A stretch of 64,000 nt of DNA, taken from NCBI RefSeq assembly GCF_000720765.1, contig NZ_JODC01000015.1, positions 255,288 to 319,287 on the forward strand, given 5' to 3'. The notes beneath the pieces were generated by a model that was given only the letters and a program-made list of their open reading frames with translations, was not told the origin of the DNA and did no database searches. The translations under genes and the position numbers were made by a program. This DNA comes from Streptomyces sp. NRRL S-646. Its GTDB lineage: Bacteria; Actinomycetota; Actinomycetes; Streptomycetales; Streptomycetaceae. Below, one piece after another: positions 26,189-35,160 of the stretch (position 1 is its first letter; each line of letters begins with the position of its first letter).

Positions 26189-27064
26189 ATGAGCCAGGCA
26201 CTACAGGGCCTCCTCGATCTGCTCGACCTCGAGCAGATCGAGGAGGACATCTTCCGCGGCCAGTCCCGGTCCGCCGTCGTTCCCCGCGTCTTCGGCGGAC
26301 AGGTCGCGGCCCAGGCGCTGGTCGCCGCCGGTCGCACGGTCCCCGCGGACCGGCACGCCCACTCGCTGCACGCGTACTTCCTGCGCCCCGGCGACCCCGG
26401 CGCACCGATCGTCTACCAGGTCGACCGCATCCGGGACGGCCGCTCCTTCACCACCCGCCGGGTGGTCGCCGTCCAGCACGGCAAGCCGATCTTCCATCTG
26501 TCGGCCTCCTTCCAGACGGACGAGGACGGCCTCGACCACCAGACGCCGATGCCCGCGGCGCCCGACCCGGCCACGCTGCCCACCTCCCACGAGCGGCTGC
26601 GCGGCTACGGCCACCTCGACCCCGCGGTGGTGGAGAAGTTCCTGGAGGCGCGCGAGGCCGTCGACCTGCGCTACGTCGAGGAGCCGCCGTACGGGAAGTT
26701 CGGCGAGCCGCGGGAGCCGCACTCCCAGGTGTGGTTCCGCACCAACGGCAAGCTCGACGACGACCCCCTGCTGCATGTCGTCCTCGCCACCTACGTCTCG
26801 GACATGACCCTGCTCGACTCGGTGCTGCTCGCGCACGGCCGGGGCGGCTGGGCCGTCGGCGACGTGGTCGGAGCCTCGCTCGACCACGCCATGTGGTTCC
26901 ACCGGCCCTTCCGCGCCGACGAATGGCTGCTCTACGACCAGGAGTCGCCGACGAGCCACGGCGGCCGCGGACTCGGCCAGGCCCGTATCTACACCCAGGA
27001 CGGGCAGCTGGCCATCTCGGTGATCCAGGAAGGGCTGGTCCGGGTCCCACGCGAACTCGGTTGA
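26189..27064 (+). CDS. tesB: Acyl-CoA thioesterase II (TesB)
   Basis: A 291-residue double hot-dog thioesterase that hydrolyses acyl-CoA to fatty acid and CoA. The N-terminal hot dog holds VFGGQVAAQALVAAGRTV and LHAYFLRPGDP; the C-terminal half has the TesB signature around SLDHAMWFHRPFRADEWLLYDQESP and GRGLGQARIYTQDGQLAISVIQEGLVR. The active-site Asp is expected in the SLDHAMWF block. Codons 7-19 (LLDLLDLEQIEED) form a perfect 38-nt DNA palindrome, which may fold in the mRNA near the start. Confidence 0.94.
   Translation: MSQALQGLLDLLDLEQIEEDIFRGQSRSAVVPRVFGGQVAAQALVAAGRTVPADRHAHSLHAYFLRPGDPGAPIVYQVDRIRDGRSFTTRRVVAVQHGKPIFHLSASFQTDEDGLDHQTPMPAAPDPATLPTSHERLRGYGHLDPAVVEKFLEAREAVDLRYVEEPPYGKFGEPREPHSQVWFRTNGKLDDDPLLHVVLATYVSDMTLLDSVLLAHGRGGWAVGDVVGASLDHAMWFHRPFRADEWLLYDQESPTSHGGRGLGQARIYTQDGQLAISVIQEGLVRVPRELG
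26209..26246. repeat. Perfect 18-bp inverted repeat inside tesB
   Basis: Two 18-nt arms (26209-26226 and 26229-26246) are separated by 2 bases. The structure falls about 20 bases after the start codon. Confidence 0.9.
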
Positions 27065-27095
27065 TACGGTCCCGCCGCCGCGCCGGGATGGGCCC

Positions 27096-27315
27096 ATGAG
27101 TGAATCGTGGAACTGGCGGGGCGGGCGGATCCGGGGCGCATTCCTCGAGGCGGCGGACACCGTCTCCGAGCTGCTCGCCGAGCCCGCCGTGGCGGCGGCC
27201 TGGAACGAACCCAGCGTGCTCGAGGACTTCGGCGTGCGCGGCCTCGCCGGGCACACGGCTCTGCGCGCGCGTGCGTGAGGCGCTGGAACGGCTGCGGGCC
27301 GAGGTTGACTTCCCC
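27096..27315 (+). pseudogene. Decayed maleylpyruvate-isomerase/DinB-like (MDMPI) gene
   Basis: The first frame gives a 60-residue N-terminal fragment (SWNWRGGRIRGAFLEAADTV ... GVRGLAGHTAL) that resembles Streptomyces mycothiol-dependent maleylpyruvate-isomerase-type proteins. Right after it, in the +1 frame from 27271, VREALERLRAEVDF matches what I expect from a later part of the same protein. The middle and C-terminal parts are missing, so the gene has lost an internal segment and its frame. A terminator-like hairpin follows. Confidence 0.6.
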
Positions 27316-27326
27316 AAGAAGCGGGT

Positions 27327-27350
27327 GGGCCCAGGTTCGCACCTGGGCCC
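27327..27350. terminator. Hairpin terminator after the decayed gene
   Basis: GGGCCCAGGT / ACCTGGGCCC is a perfect 10-bp stem with loop TCGC. It lies between tesB/pseudogene transcription and the convergent gene at 27445. Confidence 0.75.
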
Positions 27351-27444
27351 GGGAACTCGCCGGTGTGGCGTCTGCACCGGTATGCCGCTCAAGGCATTGC
27401 GGTGATCTTGCCTTCGCCCGGTCGGAAGATGATCATTGGGCGGG

Positions 27445-28242
27445 TCACTGCAGGCCCGCCTCCGCCAGCAGGTACGCCGTCATCGGGTCGTAGTGGCGTG
27501 GGCTCGGCACATGGTCGTCGAGCGGGACCGTCACCTGTACGGTGCCCTCGGCCTCGGCGAGGAAGAGCGCCGGGTCGTTGCAGTCGGCGTAGCCGACGGA
27601 GTCGACGCCGTGCTGGCCGGCGTAGCCCGCCCAGCCGTGGTCGGCCACGACCAGGTCGGGCAGCGGGCGGCCCTCCTCCTCGAGTGCCGTGAGGATCGCC
27701 TTCATCGGCTCGCCGGAGTGCGTGTGCCACAGGGTGGCGCCGTGCTCCAGGACCGCCACGTCCGCGAGCTGCCAGACGTACCCCTCGTCGGTCTGCAAGC
27801 CCTCCGGGATCACCACGATCTCGCAGCCGGCTGAGCGCAGCGCGGCCGCCGTGGCGCGGTGCACGTCGAGCAGGCCGCCCGGGTGGCCGGTCGCGAACAG
27901 CACCCGCTGCTGCCCATCGGCCGCCTTGCGCAGCCGGGCCGCCATCCGCTCCAGACCGCCCACCGTCAGCTCGGGATCGATGGTGTCCTGGCCGTACCGG
28001 TACTCGGGGTCGTCGTTCACCCCCACCCGCTCCGCCATCACCGCGAGCACGTCCTGCTCGTCGGTCCACCGGTCGCCGAGTTCCAGGCCGAGCCAGAAGT
28101 TGCGGACGCCGTTCGCGAGCTGGCGGTAGTGGGAGAGGTTGTTCTCGCGCGGGGTGGCGACGTCGCCCGCGATGCGGGTCTTCACGAGGTGCTCGACGAG
28201 CTCGGCGCGGCTGGGTGTCCCGGGTATCGGCATGAAACCCAT
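27445..28242 (-). CDS. Conserved phosphatase-like protein
   Basis: A 265-residue soluble protein that I know as conserved in Streptomyces and usually labelled phosphatase, without a clear named family. Visible features are VRNFWLGLELGDRW, RVLFATGHPGGLLDVHRATAAAL, LWHTHSGEPMKAIL and DLVVADHGWAGYAG, with several His and Asp residues that could bind metal or phosphate. Two ATG codons (28242 and 28233) can serve as start; neither has a Shine-Dalgarno site. It lies downstream of the PucR gene on the same strand after about 113 bases. Confidence 0.7.
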   Translation of the reverse strand: MGFMPIPGTPSRAELVEHLVKTRIAGDVATPRENNLSHYRQLANGVRNFWLGLELGDRWTDEQDVLAVMAERVGVNDDPEYRYGQDTIDPELTVGGLERMAARLRKAADGQQRVLFATGHPGGLLDVHRATAAALRSAGCEIVVIPEGLQTDEGYVWQLADVAVLEHGATLWHTHSGEPMKAILTALEEEGRPLPDLVVADHGWAGYAGQHGVDSVGYADCNDPALFLAEAEGTVQVTVPLDDHVPSPRHYDPMTAYLLAEAGLQ

Positions 28243-28355
28243 TGTGAGGCAGGCGACTGTCCGATTCCCTGGCGTCCGGCGCGCTGGGACGCGAGTCACG
28301 TACTCAGCGACATGGGCCTGCGTACCTATTGCTGCCGTACCTGTTCCCCTCGTAT

Positions 28356-29828
28356 CTACTCCTGCCGCAGCGCGAACCACAGCTCCATGCGTACGTCCGG
28401 GTCGTCCAGGTCCGTGTCGAGGAGCGCGGCGCAGCGGGCGATGCGCTGGCGGACCGTGTTGCGGTGGACGGACAGGGCGACGGCCGTACGGTCCCAACTG
28501 CCGTGCAGGGACAGCCAGGTGCGCAGGGTCTCGGCCAGCGCGGGGGTGCCCGCGACCGGGGCGAGGAGCGTACGGGCATGGGCCGCGGCCTCGTCGGACG
28601 GCACCAGGTCGGCGAGGCCCGCCCGGTCGCCGTGCCGGACCAGCGCCGCGCGGGTGGCACGGGCGCGGGCCAGCGCGCGGGCGGCCTGCGTGTCGGCGGA
28701 CGGCCACCCGGACGGGGACGAGGCGGCGCTGACGCCCAGCGTCCAGCCCGGCTGTGCGGCCGGTTCGCGGTCGGCCGGCACCAGGACCCGTACGACGTCG
28801 TCCGCCAGGTCGACCAGCGGCGACCCGAGGGCCGCGCCCAGCGCCGAGGCGGCCACCGGGTCGGGGGCCTGCGCATCCGGCCGGGCGTGCACCACGAGCC
28901 ACGGCCCGGGCCCGAGGAGGGCGGCCACGTCGGCCGGCGGCGTCCCCAGCAGCAGCCGTACCAGCGCGGACGACCGTGCCGCCCCCGTGCCGCTCTGGTG
29001 CTCGCCGGTGAGCAGCGAGAGCAGGACGGCGGCGACGGAGGCGATGGTGTGGTCACCCGGGTCCCGCTGCGGTGCGGCGATCCCCAGCACGAAGCCCTGC
29101 CCGGCGCCGAGCGCGTAGGCGGCGAGGTGGGTGCCGGCTGCCGTGTCGGTGGCGGAGGTGGGCGTCCCCGGACCGGAGGGGCGCACGACCGCCGCGAGCC
29201 CGGCCAGCGCCTCCCGGACGCCGGGCTCCGCCGGACGCCCCGCGGATGCGATCTCCGCCCCCTCCGGCCCGTACAGCACCGCCCGGCCGCCCACCCGCTG
29301 GGCCAGCTGCCGCAGCACCGACGGCACCGGGTCCGGGCGGGAGGCCGCCGCCGCGAGGCTCTGCTGGGCCTCCGTCACACGGCGCAGTTCGGCGAGGCGG
29401 GCCTGGGCCATCAGCTGCCAGACGGCGCGGGCGATGCCGGAGAACGTGGTCTGCGGAGGGACCTCGACGAGCGGCAGCTCGTGCGCGTCGCACGCTGCCA
29501 CCAGCGCGCGCGGCACCGAGTCGTGCACGGGAGCCAGGCCGAAGCCGAGGGCCGCGCCGCCCGCCGCGACGATCCTCGACACGTAGTCGTCGAAGTACGT
29601 GCCGGAACCGGCGGCCTCCGGAACATGGACCCCTGCCGTCAGCAGCAGCTCCCCGCCCAGCAGATACGGGTACGGGTCGGCCATCTCCGAGGTGTGCGCC
29701 CAGTGGATGACGATGCCCGGGTCGGTGGGCCCCGCGATCTGCCGCAGGGCCAGGTCCTCACGGGCCAGGAGTGCCGAGAGAGGCACGGGTGGCGTGGGTG
29801 GCGTGGCGGGAACCGCGGAATCCGGCAT
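28356..29828 (-). CDS. PucR-family transcriptional regulator
   Basis: A 490-residue regulator with an N-terminal PucR ligand domain (VPLSALLAREDLALRQIAG ... YLLGGELLLTAGVHVP) and the C-terminal PucR helix-turn-helix (LRTWLSLHGSWDRTAVALSVHRNTVRQRIARCAALLD). PucR proteins usually control purine, polyamine or amino-acid use. The divergent symporter/ureohydrolase/TPP operon at 29951 is the probable target. The ATG at 29828 is used; a GTG at 29846 is in frame and nearby, and the GGAGG site is 11 bases from the ATG. Confidence 0.88.
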   Translation of the reverse strand: MPDSAVPATPPTPPVPLSALLAREDLALRQIAGPTDPGIVIHWAHTSEMADPYPYLLGGELLLTAGVHVPEAAGSGTYFDDYVSRIVAAGGAALGFGLAPVHDSVPRALVAACDAHELPLVEVPPQTTFSGIARAVWQLMAQARLAELRRVTEAQQSLAAAASRPDPVPSVLRQLAQRVGGRAVLYGPEGAEIASAGRPAEPGVREALAGLAAVVRPSGPGTPTSATDTAAGTHLAAYALGAGQGFVLGIAAPQRDPGDHTIASVAAVLLSLLTGEHQSGTGAARSSALVRLLLGTPPADVAALLGPGPWLVVHARPDAQAPDPVAASALGAALGSPLVDLADDVVRVLVPADREPAAQPGWTLGVSAASSPSGWPSADTQAARALARARATRAALVRHGDRAGLADLVPSDEAAAHARTLLAPVAGTPALAETLRTWLSLHGSWDRTAVALSVHRNTVRQRIARCAALLDTDLDDPDVRMELWFALRQE

Positions 29829-29950
29829 GGTGTGCGTTCCCTCCACCCCGTACGGCTCGAATGGATGAAACGTACACTTCGCAGTCGCTTTTCAGCCACC
29901 TAGTGTCAGTGCTCATCACCCGCCGGCGAGACCGAGCGAAGGAGGGCCCC

Positions 29951-31411
29951 GTGGCCATCGACTACACAGTGATCGTCGTCTATCTGGCCGGAATGCTGGC
30001 CATGGGCTGGTGGGGCATGCGCCGCGCCAGGTCGAAGAGCGAGTTCCTGGTCGCGGGGCGCCGCCTCGGGCCCGCCATGTACTCCGGCACCATGGCCGCG
30101 ATCGTCCTCGGCGGCGCATCCACCATCGGCGGCGTGGGGCTGGGCTACCAGTACGGCCTCTCCGGCGCCTGGATGGTCTTCACCATCGGCCTCGGGCTGC
30201 TCGCCCTGTCCGTCTTCTTCTCCGCCCGCATCGCGCGCCTGAAGGTCTACACCGTCTCCGAGATGCTGGACCTCAGGTACGGCGGCCGCGCGGGCGTCAT
30301 CTCGGGCGTCGTCATGTGGGCGTACACCCTCATGCTCGCGGTGACGTCCACCATCGCGTACGCCACGATCTTCGACGTCCTCTTCGACATGAACCGCACG
30401 GTCGCGATCATCCTCGGCGGCTCGATCGTCGTCGCGTATTCGACGCTCGGCGGCATGTGGTCGATCACGCTCACCGACATGGTGCAGTTCGTGGTGAAGA
30501 CGATCGGCGTCCTGCTGCTCCTGCTGCCCATCGCGGTCGTCAAGGCCGGCGGCTTCTCCGAGATGAAGGCCAAGCTGCCCACCGAGTACTTCGACCCGCT
30601 GGGCATCGGCGGCGAGACGATCTTCACCTATGTCCTGATCTACACGTTCGGCATGCTCATCGGGCAGGACATCTGGCAGCGCGTCTTCACCGCCCGCAGC
30701 GACACGACGGCCAGGTGGGGCGGCACGGTCGCGGGCACCTACTGTCTCGCGTACGCCCTCGCCGGCGCCGTCATCGGTACGGCCGCCAAGGTGCTGTACC
30801 CGAAGCTCGGTAGCCCGGACGACGCCTTCGCGACCATCGTCAAGGACGAACTCCCGGTCGGCGTAAGGGGGTTGGTACTGGCCGCCGCGCTCGCCGCCGT
30901 GATGTCCACATCCTCCGGCGCGCTGATCGCCTGCGCGACCGTGGCCAACAACGACATCTGGTCGCGGCTGCGAGGGGCCGTACGGGGGTCCGACGGCGAG
31001 CACGACGAGGTGAAGGGCAACCGCGCCTTCATCCTGATCATGGGCCTCGCGGTGATCGGCACGGCGATCGCGCTCAACAACGTCGTCGAGGCGCTGACGG
31101 TGGCCTACAACCTGCTGGTCGGCGGGCTCCTCGTCCCCATCCTCGGCGGGCTGCTGTGGAAGCGCGGCACCGTGCAGGGCGCCCTCGCCTCGGTGATCGT
31201 CGGCGGCCTCGCGGTCATCGGCCTGATGGCCGGCTACGGCATCCTCGCCAACGAGCCGGTGTACTACGGCCTTCTGTCGTCCCTCGTCGCATATGTGGCG
31301 GTCTCCCTGGGGACGAAGCCCACGGACGAGGTCGTCCTCGCCACCTGGCGCGAGCGCCTCGCGGGACGGACCTCCGAACTCGCGTCCGAACCGGTCCCGG
31401 CTCCCCAGTAG
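29951..31411 (+). CDS. Sodium/solute symporter (SSS family)
   Basis: The 486-residue protein has about 13 transmembrane helices and belongs to the SSS family (PutP/PanF-like). Visible signatures are YCLAYALAGAVIG, GLVLAAALAAVMSTSSGALIACATVANNDIW (the conserved STSSG-type sodium-site helix) and GWWGMRRARSKSEFLVAGRR at the N-terminus. It imports an organic solute with sodium, here perhaps a guanidino compound or purine-related molecule, as judged from the downstream genes. The GTG at 29951 has GAAGGAGGG upstream. It begins an operon with the ureohydrolase and TPP enzyme. Confidence 0.92.
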   Translation: MAIDYTVIVVYLAGMLAMGWWGMRRARSKSEFLVAGRRLGPAMYSGTMAAIVLGGASTIGGVGLGYQYGLSGAWMVFTIGLGLLALSVFFSARIARLKVYTVSEMLDLRYGGRAGVISGVVMWAYTLMLAVTSTIAYATIFDVLFDMNRTVAIILGGSIVVAYSTLGGMWSITLTDMVQFVVKTIGVLLLLLPIAVVKAGGFSEMKAKLPTEYFDPLGIGGETIFTYVLIYTFGMLIGQDIWQRVFTARSDTTARWGGTVAGTYCLAYALAGAVIGTAAKVLYPKLGSPDDAFATIVKDELPVGVRGLVLAAALAAVMSTSSGALIACATVANNDIWSRLRGAVRGSDGEHDEVKGNRAFILIMGLAVIGTAIALNNVVEALTVAYNLLVGGLLVPILGGLLWKRGTVQGALASVIVGGLAVIGLMAGYGILANEPVYYGLLSSLVAYVAVSLGTKPTDEVVLATWRERLAGRTSELASEPVPAPQ

Positions 31412-31477
31412 AGTCGTACAAGAAGCAGTACTTATCGCTCCATACGCGATGAAGCGTAGGAAAGAAGGCATTACTCC

Positions 31478-32446
31478 ATGAGCAGCAACGAGACGCCCCG
31501 CGGCCCCGTCGACTCCTCCCGCATCCCGCGGTACGCCGGACCCGCGACCTTCGCCCGGCTGCCCCGCCTCGACGAGGTCGGGCGTGCGGACGTCGCGGTC
31601 GTGGGCGTGCCGTTCGACTCGGGCGTCTCGTACCGGCCGGGCGCCCGCTTCGGCGGCAACGCGATCCGCGAGGCGTCCCGGCTGCTGCGGCCCTACAACC
31701 CGGCGCAGGACGCGTCCCCGTTCGCGCTGGCGCAGGTGGCGGACGGCGGGGACATCGCGGTGAACCCGTTCAACATCAACGAGGCGGTCGAGACGGTCGA
31801 GGCCGCGGCGGACGAGCTGCTGGGGACGGGCGCGCGGCTGATGACCCTGGGCGGCGACCACACGATCGCGCTGCCGCTGCTCAGGTCCGTCGCGAAGCAG
31901 CACGGCCCGGTCGCCCTGCTCCACTTCGACGCGCACCTCGACACCTGGGACACGTACTTCGGCGCCGAGTACACGCACGGGACGCCGTTCCGGCGGGCGG
32001 TGGAGGAGGGCATCCTCGACACCTCGGCGCTGTCGCACGTGGGCATCCGGGGGCCGTTGTACGGCAAGCAGGACCTGGCCGACGACGAGAAGATGGGCTT
32101 CGGCATCGTGACGTCGGCCGATGTGATGCGGCGGGGTGTGGACGAGGTGGCCGACCAGCTGCGGCAGCGCATCGGCGACCGCCCCCTCTACATCTCCATC
32201 GACATCGACTGCCTGGACCCGGCGCACGCGCCCGGCACGGGGACCCCGGAGGCGGGCGGCATGACCTCGCGGGAGCTGCTGGAGATCCTGCGGGGCCTGG
32301 CCTCCTGCAACCTGGTCTCGGCGGACGTCGTCGAGGTGGCACCCGCGTACGATCACGCGGAGATCACGTCGGTGGCCGCGTCCCACACGGCGTACGAACT
32401 GACCACGATCATGTCCCGCCAGATTGCCGAGGCCCGCGCGAAGTGA
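31478..32446 (+). CDS. speB: Agmatinase-family ureohydrolase (agmatinase or guanidinobutyrase)
   Basis: A 322-residue Mn-dependent ureohydrolase. The metal ligands are in [23 protein letters not shown] and [22 protein letters not shown], as in agmatinase, proclavaminate amidinohydrolase and 4-guanidinobutyrase. The product would be urea plus putrescine or GABA. It is 66 bases after the symporter gene, and its stop overlaps the next start (GTGA). The link to a TPP decarboxylase-like gene makes guanidinobutyrase a serious alternative to agmatinase (inference). Confidence 0.9.
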   Translation: MSSNETPRGPVDSSRIPRYAGPATFARLPRLDEVGRADVAVVGVPFDSGVSYRPGARFGGNAIREASRLLRPYNPAQDASPFALAQVADGGDIAVNPFNINEAVETVEAAADELLGTGARLMTLGGDHTIALPLLRSVAKQHGPVALLHFDAHLDTWDTYFGAEYTHGTPFRRAVEEGILDTSALSHVGIRGPLYGKQDLADDEKMGFGIVTSADVMRRGVDEVADQLRQRIGDRPLYISIDIDCLDPAHAPGTGTPEAGGMTSRELLEILRGLASCNLVSADVVEVAPAYDHAEITSVAASHTAYELTTIMSRQIAEARAK

Positions 32447-34131
32447 CCCACGACCACGACCTGGAACTCCGCCCGACCCCGGCGCAGATTTCCGCCGCTC
32501 TGAACCCTCCTCCCGGCCGCAACGGCGGAGACCTGGTCGTGGAGACGCTCGCCGGACTCGGCGCGACGACGGTCTTCGGGCTGCCCGGCCAGCACGCGCT
32601 GGGCATGTTCGACGCGCTGCGCCGGTCGGCGCTGCGGTATGTGGGCCTGCGGGTGGAGAACAACGCGGGGTTCGCGGCGGACGCGTACGGCCGGCTCACG
32701 GGCGAGGCGGCACCGCTGCTCCTCTCGACCGGCCCGGGAGCCCTGACGTCCCTGGCCGCGCTCCAGGAGGCGGCCGCGGCCTCCGCCCCCGTGCTCGCGA
32801 TCAGCAGCCAGATCCCGACGGCGGGACTGGGCGGCGGCAGGCACGGCTACCTGCACGAACTCCCGGACCAGGCAGCCTCGTTCCGGGGCGTGGTCAAGTC
32901 GGTCCACACGGTCCGCACCCAGTCCCAGATTCCGTCCGCGATCGCAGCGGCCTGGAAGTCGGCCCTGACCGCCCCGCACGGCCCGGTGTGGGTGGAGATC
33001 CCGCAGGACGTACTGCTGGCGCAGACCTCGCTGCCGGTGGTCACGGGAGTGGACGCGACGCCGGAGGACGTGGTGCCGCGCCCCGAACTGACGGCGGTGG
33101 CCGCCGACCTGCTGTCGCGCGCCGCCCGTCCGGCGATCATCGCGGGCGGGGGAGTGGTACGGGCCGACGCCTCGGGCAAACTGCGGCAGCTGGCGGAGGC
33201 GTTGCAGGCTCCGGTCGTGACGACGCCGGGCGGCAAGGGAGCCTTCCCCTGGAAGCACCCGCTGTCCCTCCAGTCCTGGATCGAGGACCGGCACACGACG
33301 GACTTCCTGGAGGACGCGGACGTCCTGCTGGTGGTCGGCTCGGGCCTGGGCGAACTCTCCTCCAACTACCACACGTTCAAGCCCCGCGGCCGGGTCGTCC
33401 AGATCGAGGCGGACCTCGGCAAGCTGGAGTCCAACCACCCGGCGCTGGGGATCCACGCGGATGCGCGACTGGCGTTGCAGGCGCTGCTGGAGACGGTGTC
33501 GGAGCGCACGGATCCTTCGGTACCGGAGCGGGTCAGGACGGTCCTGTCGAAGGTCGCCGAACGCATCGAGTCCCAGGAACTGACCCTGGAACAGGACGTG
33601 TTGACCTCCGTCCGCCGGGCCCTGCCCGCAGACTCCCCGTCCTTCTGGGACATGACGATCCTGGCGTACTGGGCCTGGTCGGCCTTCGACGCCAACGGCC
33701 CCAACCTCCTGCACTCCGCCCAGGGCGCCGGCGGCCTCGGCTACGGCTTCCCGGCAGCGCTCGGCGCCGCGGCGGCCGACCCGACCCGCCCGGTCCTCGC
33801 CGTCTCGGGCGACGGCGGAGCCCTGTACTCCATCGCGGAGCTGGCGACGGCCCGCCAGTACGACCTGAACGTCACCTGGCTGATCGTCGACGACGGCGGC
33901 TACGGCATCCTGCGCGAATACATGACGGACGCCTTCGGCGAGGCGACGGCGACGGAGCTGTCGCGGCCGGACTATGTGGCGCTGGCGGAGTCGTTCGGCG
34001 TCCCGGGAGTCCGTACGACTCCCGAGACGCTCGAGACCGACCTGGCGAAGGCACTGTCGCAGCGGGGGCCCTCAGTGGTCGTACTCCCGGCGGTGCTGCG
34101 GATGTTCGCGGCAACGCATCTGGACGGCTGA
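32443..34131 (+). CDS. Thiamine-pyrophosphate-dependent enzyme (acetolactate synthase-like; possible 2-ketoarginine decarboxylase)
   Basis: A 562-residue enzyme with the PYR, central and PP domains of the acetolactate synthase/decarboxylase superfamily. The catalytic Glu is in [19 protein letters not shown], and the TPP/Mg motif starts [14 protein letters not shown] and ends in [10 protein letters not shown], with DD where NN is usual. Length matches AruI, the 2-ketoarginine decarboxylase of the arginine transaminase pathway, and the coupled ureohydrolase gene fits that role, but an acetolactate-like or oxo-acid enzyme cannot be ruled out. GTG start coupled to the previous stop by GTGA. Confidence 0.85.
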   Translation: MTHDHDLELRPTPAQISAALNPPPGRNGGDLVVETLAGLGATTVFGLPGQHALGMFDALRRSALRYVGLRVENNAGFAADAYGRLTGEAAPLLLSTGPGALTSLAALQEAAAASAPVLAISSQIPTAGLGGGRHGYLHELPDQAASFRGVVKSVHTVRTQSQIPSAIAAAWKSALTAPHGPVWVEIPQDVLLAQTSLPVVTGVDATPEDVVPRPELTAVAADLLSRAARPAIIAGGGVVRADASGKLRQLAEALQAPVVTTPGGKGAFPWKHPLSLQSWIEDRHTTDFLEDADVLLVVGSGLGELSSNYHTFKPRGRVVQIEADLGKLESNHPALGIHADARLALQALLETVSERTDPSVPERVRTVLSKVAERIESQELTLEQDVLTSVRRALPADSPSFWDMTILAYWAWSAFDANGPNLLHSAQGAGGLGYGFPAALGAAAADPTRPVLAVSGDGGALYSIAELATARQYDLNVTWLIVDDGGYGILREYMTDAFGEATATELSRPDYVALAESFGVPGVRTTPETLETDLAKALSQRGPSVVVLPAVLRMFAATHLDG

Positions 34132-34135
34132 TCGG

Positions 34136-34939
34136 CTACCAGATCGCGTCCACCCACTCCGGGTGGTCGATGAACGGGTTGCGGTTGTGCTGGTAGGTGT
34201 CGTAGATGACCTGGTTGCGCTTCTCCTCGAAGGCGCTCGGCGGGTCCTCGTCGTTCCACTGCTTGAGGACCGAGAGCTTGCCGATGTACGGGTTGCTGCC
34301 GTTGTTGACCTTCTCGTCGGGCTCCAGGTCGGGGAAGCCGTCGCCGCCGTCGTAGCGGACCGCCATGTAGAGGATCATGCGGGCCACGTCGCCCTTGTCG
34401 GCGTCGCGCGGCTCGAAGGAGTCGGAGTCGACCTTGCTGCCGCCACCGTTGGTGACCGTGCTGCCGCCGTTGTCGAAGTCCAGGTTGCCGCGGATGCTGT
34501 TGACCGTCACGTCCGCGGGGCGCAGGTGGTGCAGGTCCGTGCCGGGGCCGGTCGCGGTGCCGAAGTCGCCGTGGGACTTGGCCCACACGTGCTCGCGGTT
34601 CCAGTCGCCCGTGTCGCCGCCGTTGAGGGACTTGGCGCGGGAGACACCGCTGTAGAGCAGGATGACGTTGTTGCTGTTGTTCGGGTCCTGGTCCGTGACC
34701 TTGAGCGCGTTCCAGACCGCGTCGTACGAGATCTTCGTCTGGCTGCTGATGATGGTGTGCAGGGACGACTTCAGGCTCGCCCCCGTCTTGCCGATCGCGT
34801 TCTTGTAGTACGTCGAGTCGTAGTCGGTGGTCGTGGCGCCGGCCGGAGTCGCGGTCAGGGCCGGGGCGGTGAGGCCGACCAGGACGGCCGCGGTGGCCCA
34901 GGCCACCGACTTCCAGCGGCGAGTGCGTGTCGCCAGCAT
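34136..34939 (-). CDS. Secreted endonuclease I family nuclease
   Basis: The 267-residue protein has an N-terminal signal peptide (RRWKSVAWATAAVLVGLTAPALTATPAGA) and an endonuclease I (EndA/Bsn) domain. The His-Asn/Mg region is visible in WNREHVWAKSHGDFG and TDLHHLRPADVTVNSIRGNLDFDNGG. It is probably a non-specific extracellular DNase that supplies nucleotides or degrades DNA. ATG at 34939; the open frame goes further upstream without coding character. It converges with the TPP-enzyme gene, only 4 bases apart, so no terminator separates them. Confidence 0.92.
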   Translation of the reverse strand: MLATRTRRWKSVAWATAAVLVGLTAPALTATPAGATTTDYDSTYYKNAIGKTGASLKSSLHTIISSQTKISYDAVWNALKVTDQDPNNSNNVILLYSGVSRAKSLNGGDTGDWNREHVWAKSHGDFGTATGPGTDLHHLRPADVTVNSIRGNLDFDNGGSTVTNGGGSKVDSDSFEPRDADKGDVARMILYMAVRYDGGDGFPDLEPDEKVNNGSNPYIGKLSVLKQWNDEDPPSAFEEKRNQVIYDTYQHNRNPFIDHPEWVDAIW

Positions 34940-35080
34940 GTGGGGGTCCCATCTACGCGGGTTGAATGGAGGCGGCAGATGGGAGCGTGGCATGGACATG
35001 CTGTCAGGTAAAGAGAGTAAAGGTGTCGATCGGGTTACCGGTAACGGCAAATCGGCCTGTCTCTACGCGAGTTGATGCAG

Positions 35081-35117
35081 CGGAACGGCCCCCGAGCGGT
35101 GATCGGGGGCCGTTCCG
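35081..35117 (-). terminator. Terminator of the GT39 gene
   Basis: A perfect 15-bp stem (35081-35095 and 35103-35117) with loop GCGGTGA lies between the leftward GT39 gene and endA. Next to it is a short tandem repeat of GCCGGT (about four units, 35123-35147). The rest of this 221-bp gap shows only the endA promoter region. Confidence 0.8.
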
Positions 35118-35160
35118 TGTGTGCCGGTGCCGGTGCCGGTGCCGGCCGGTCGGCCGTCGG

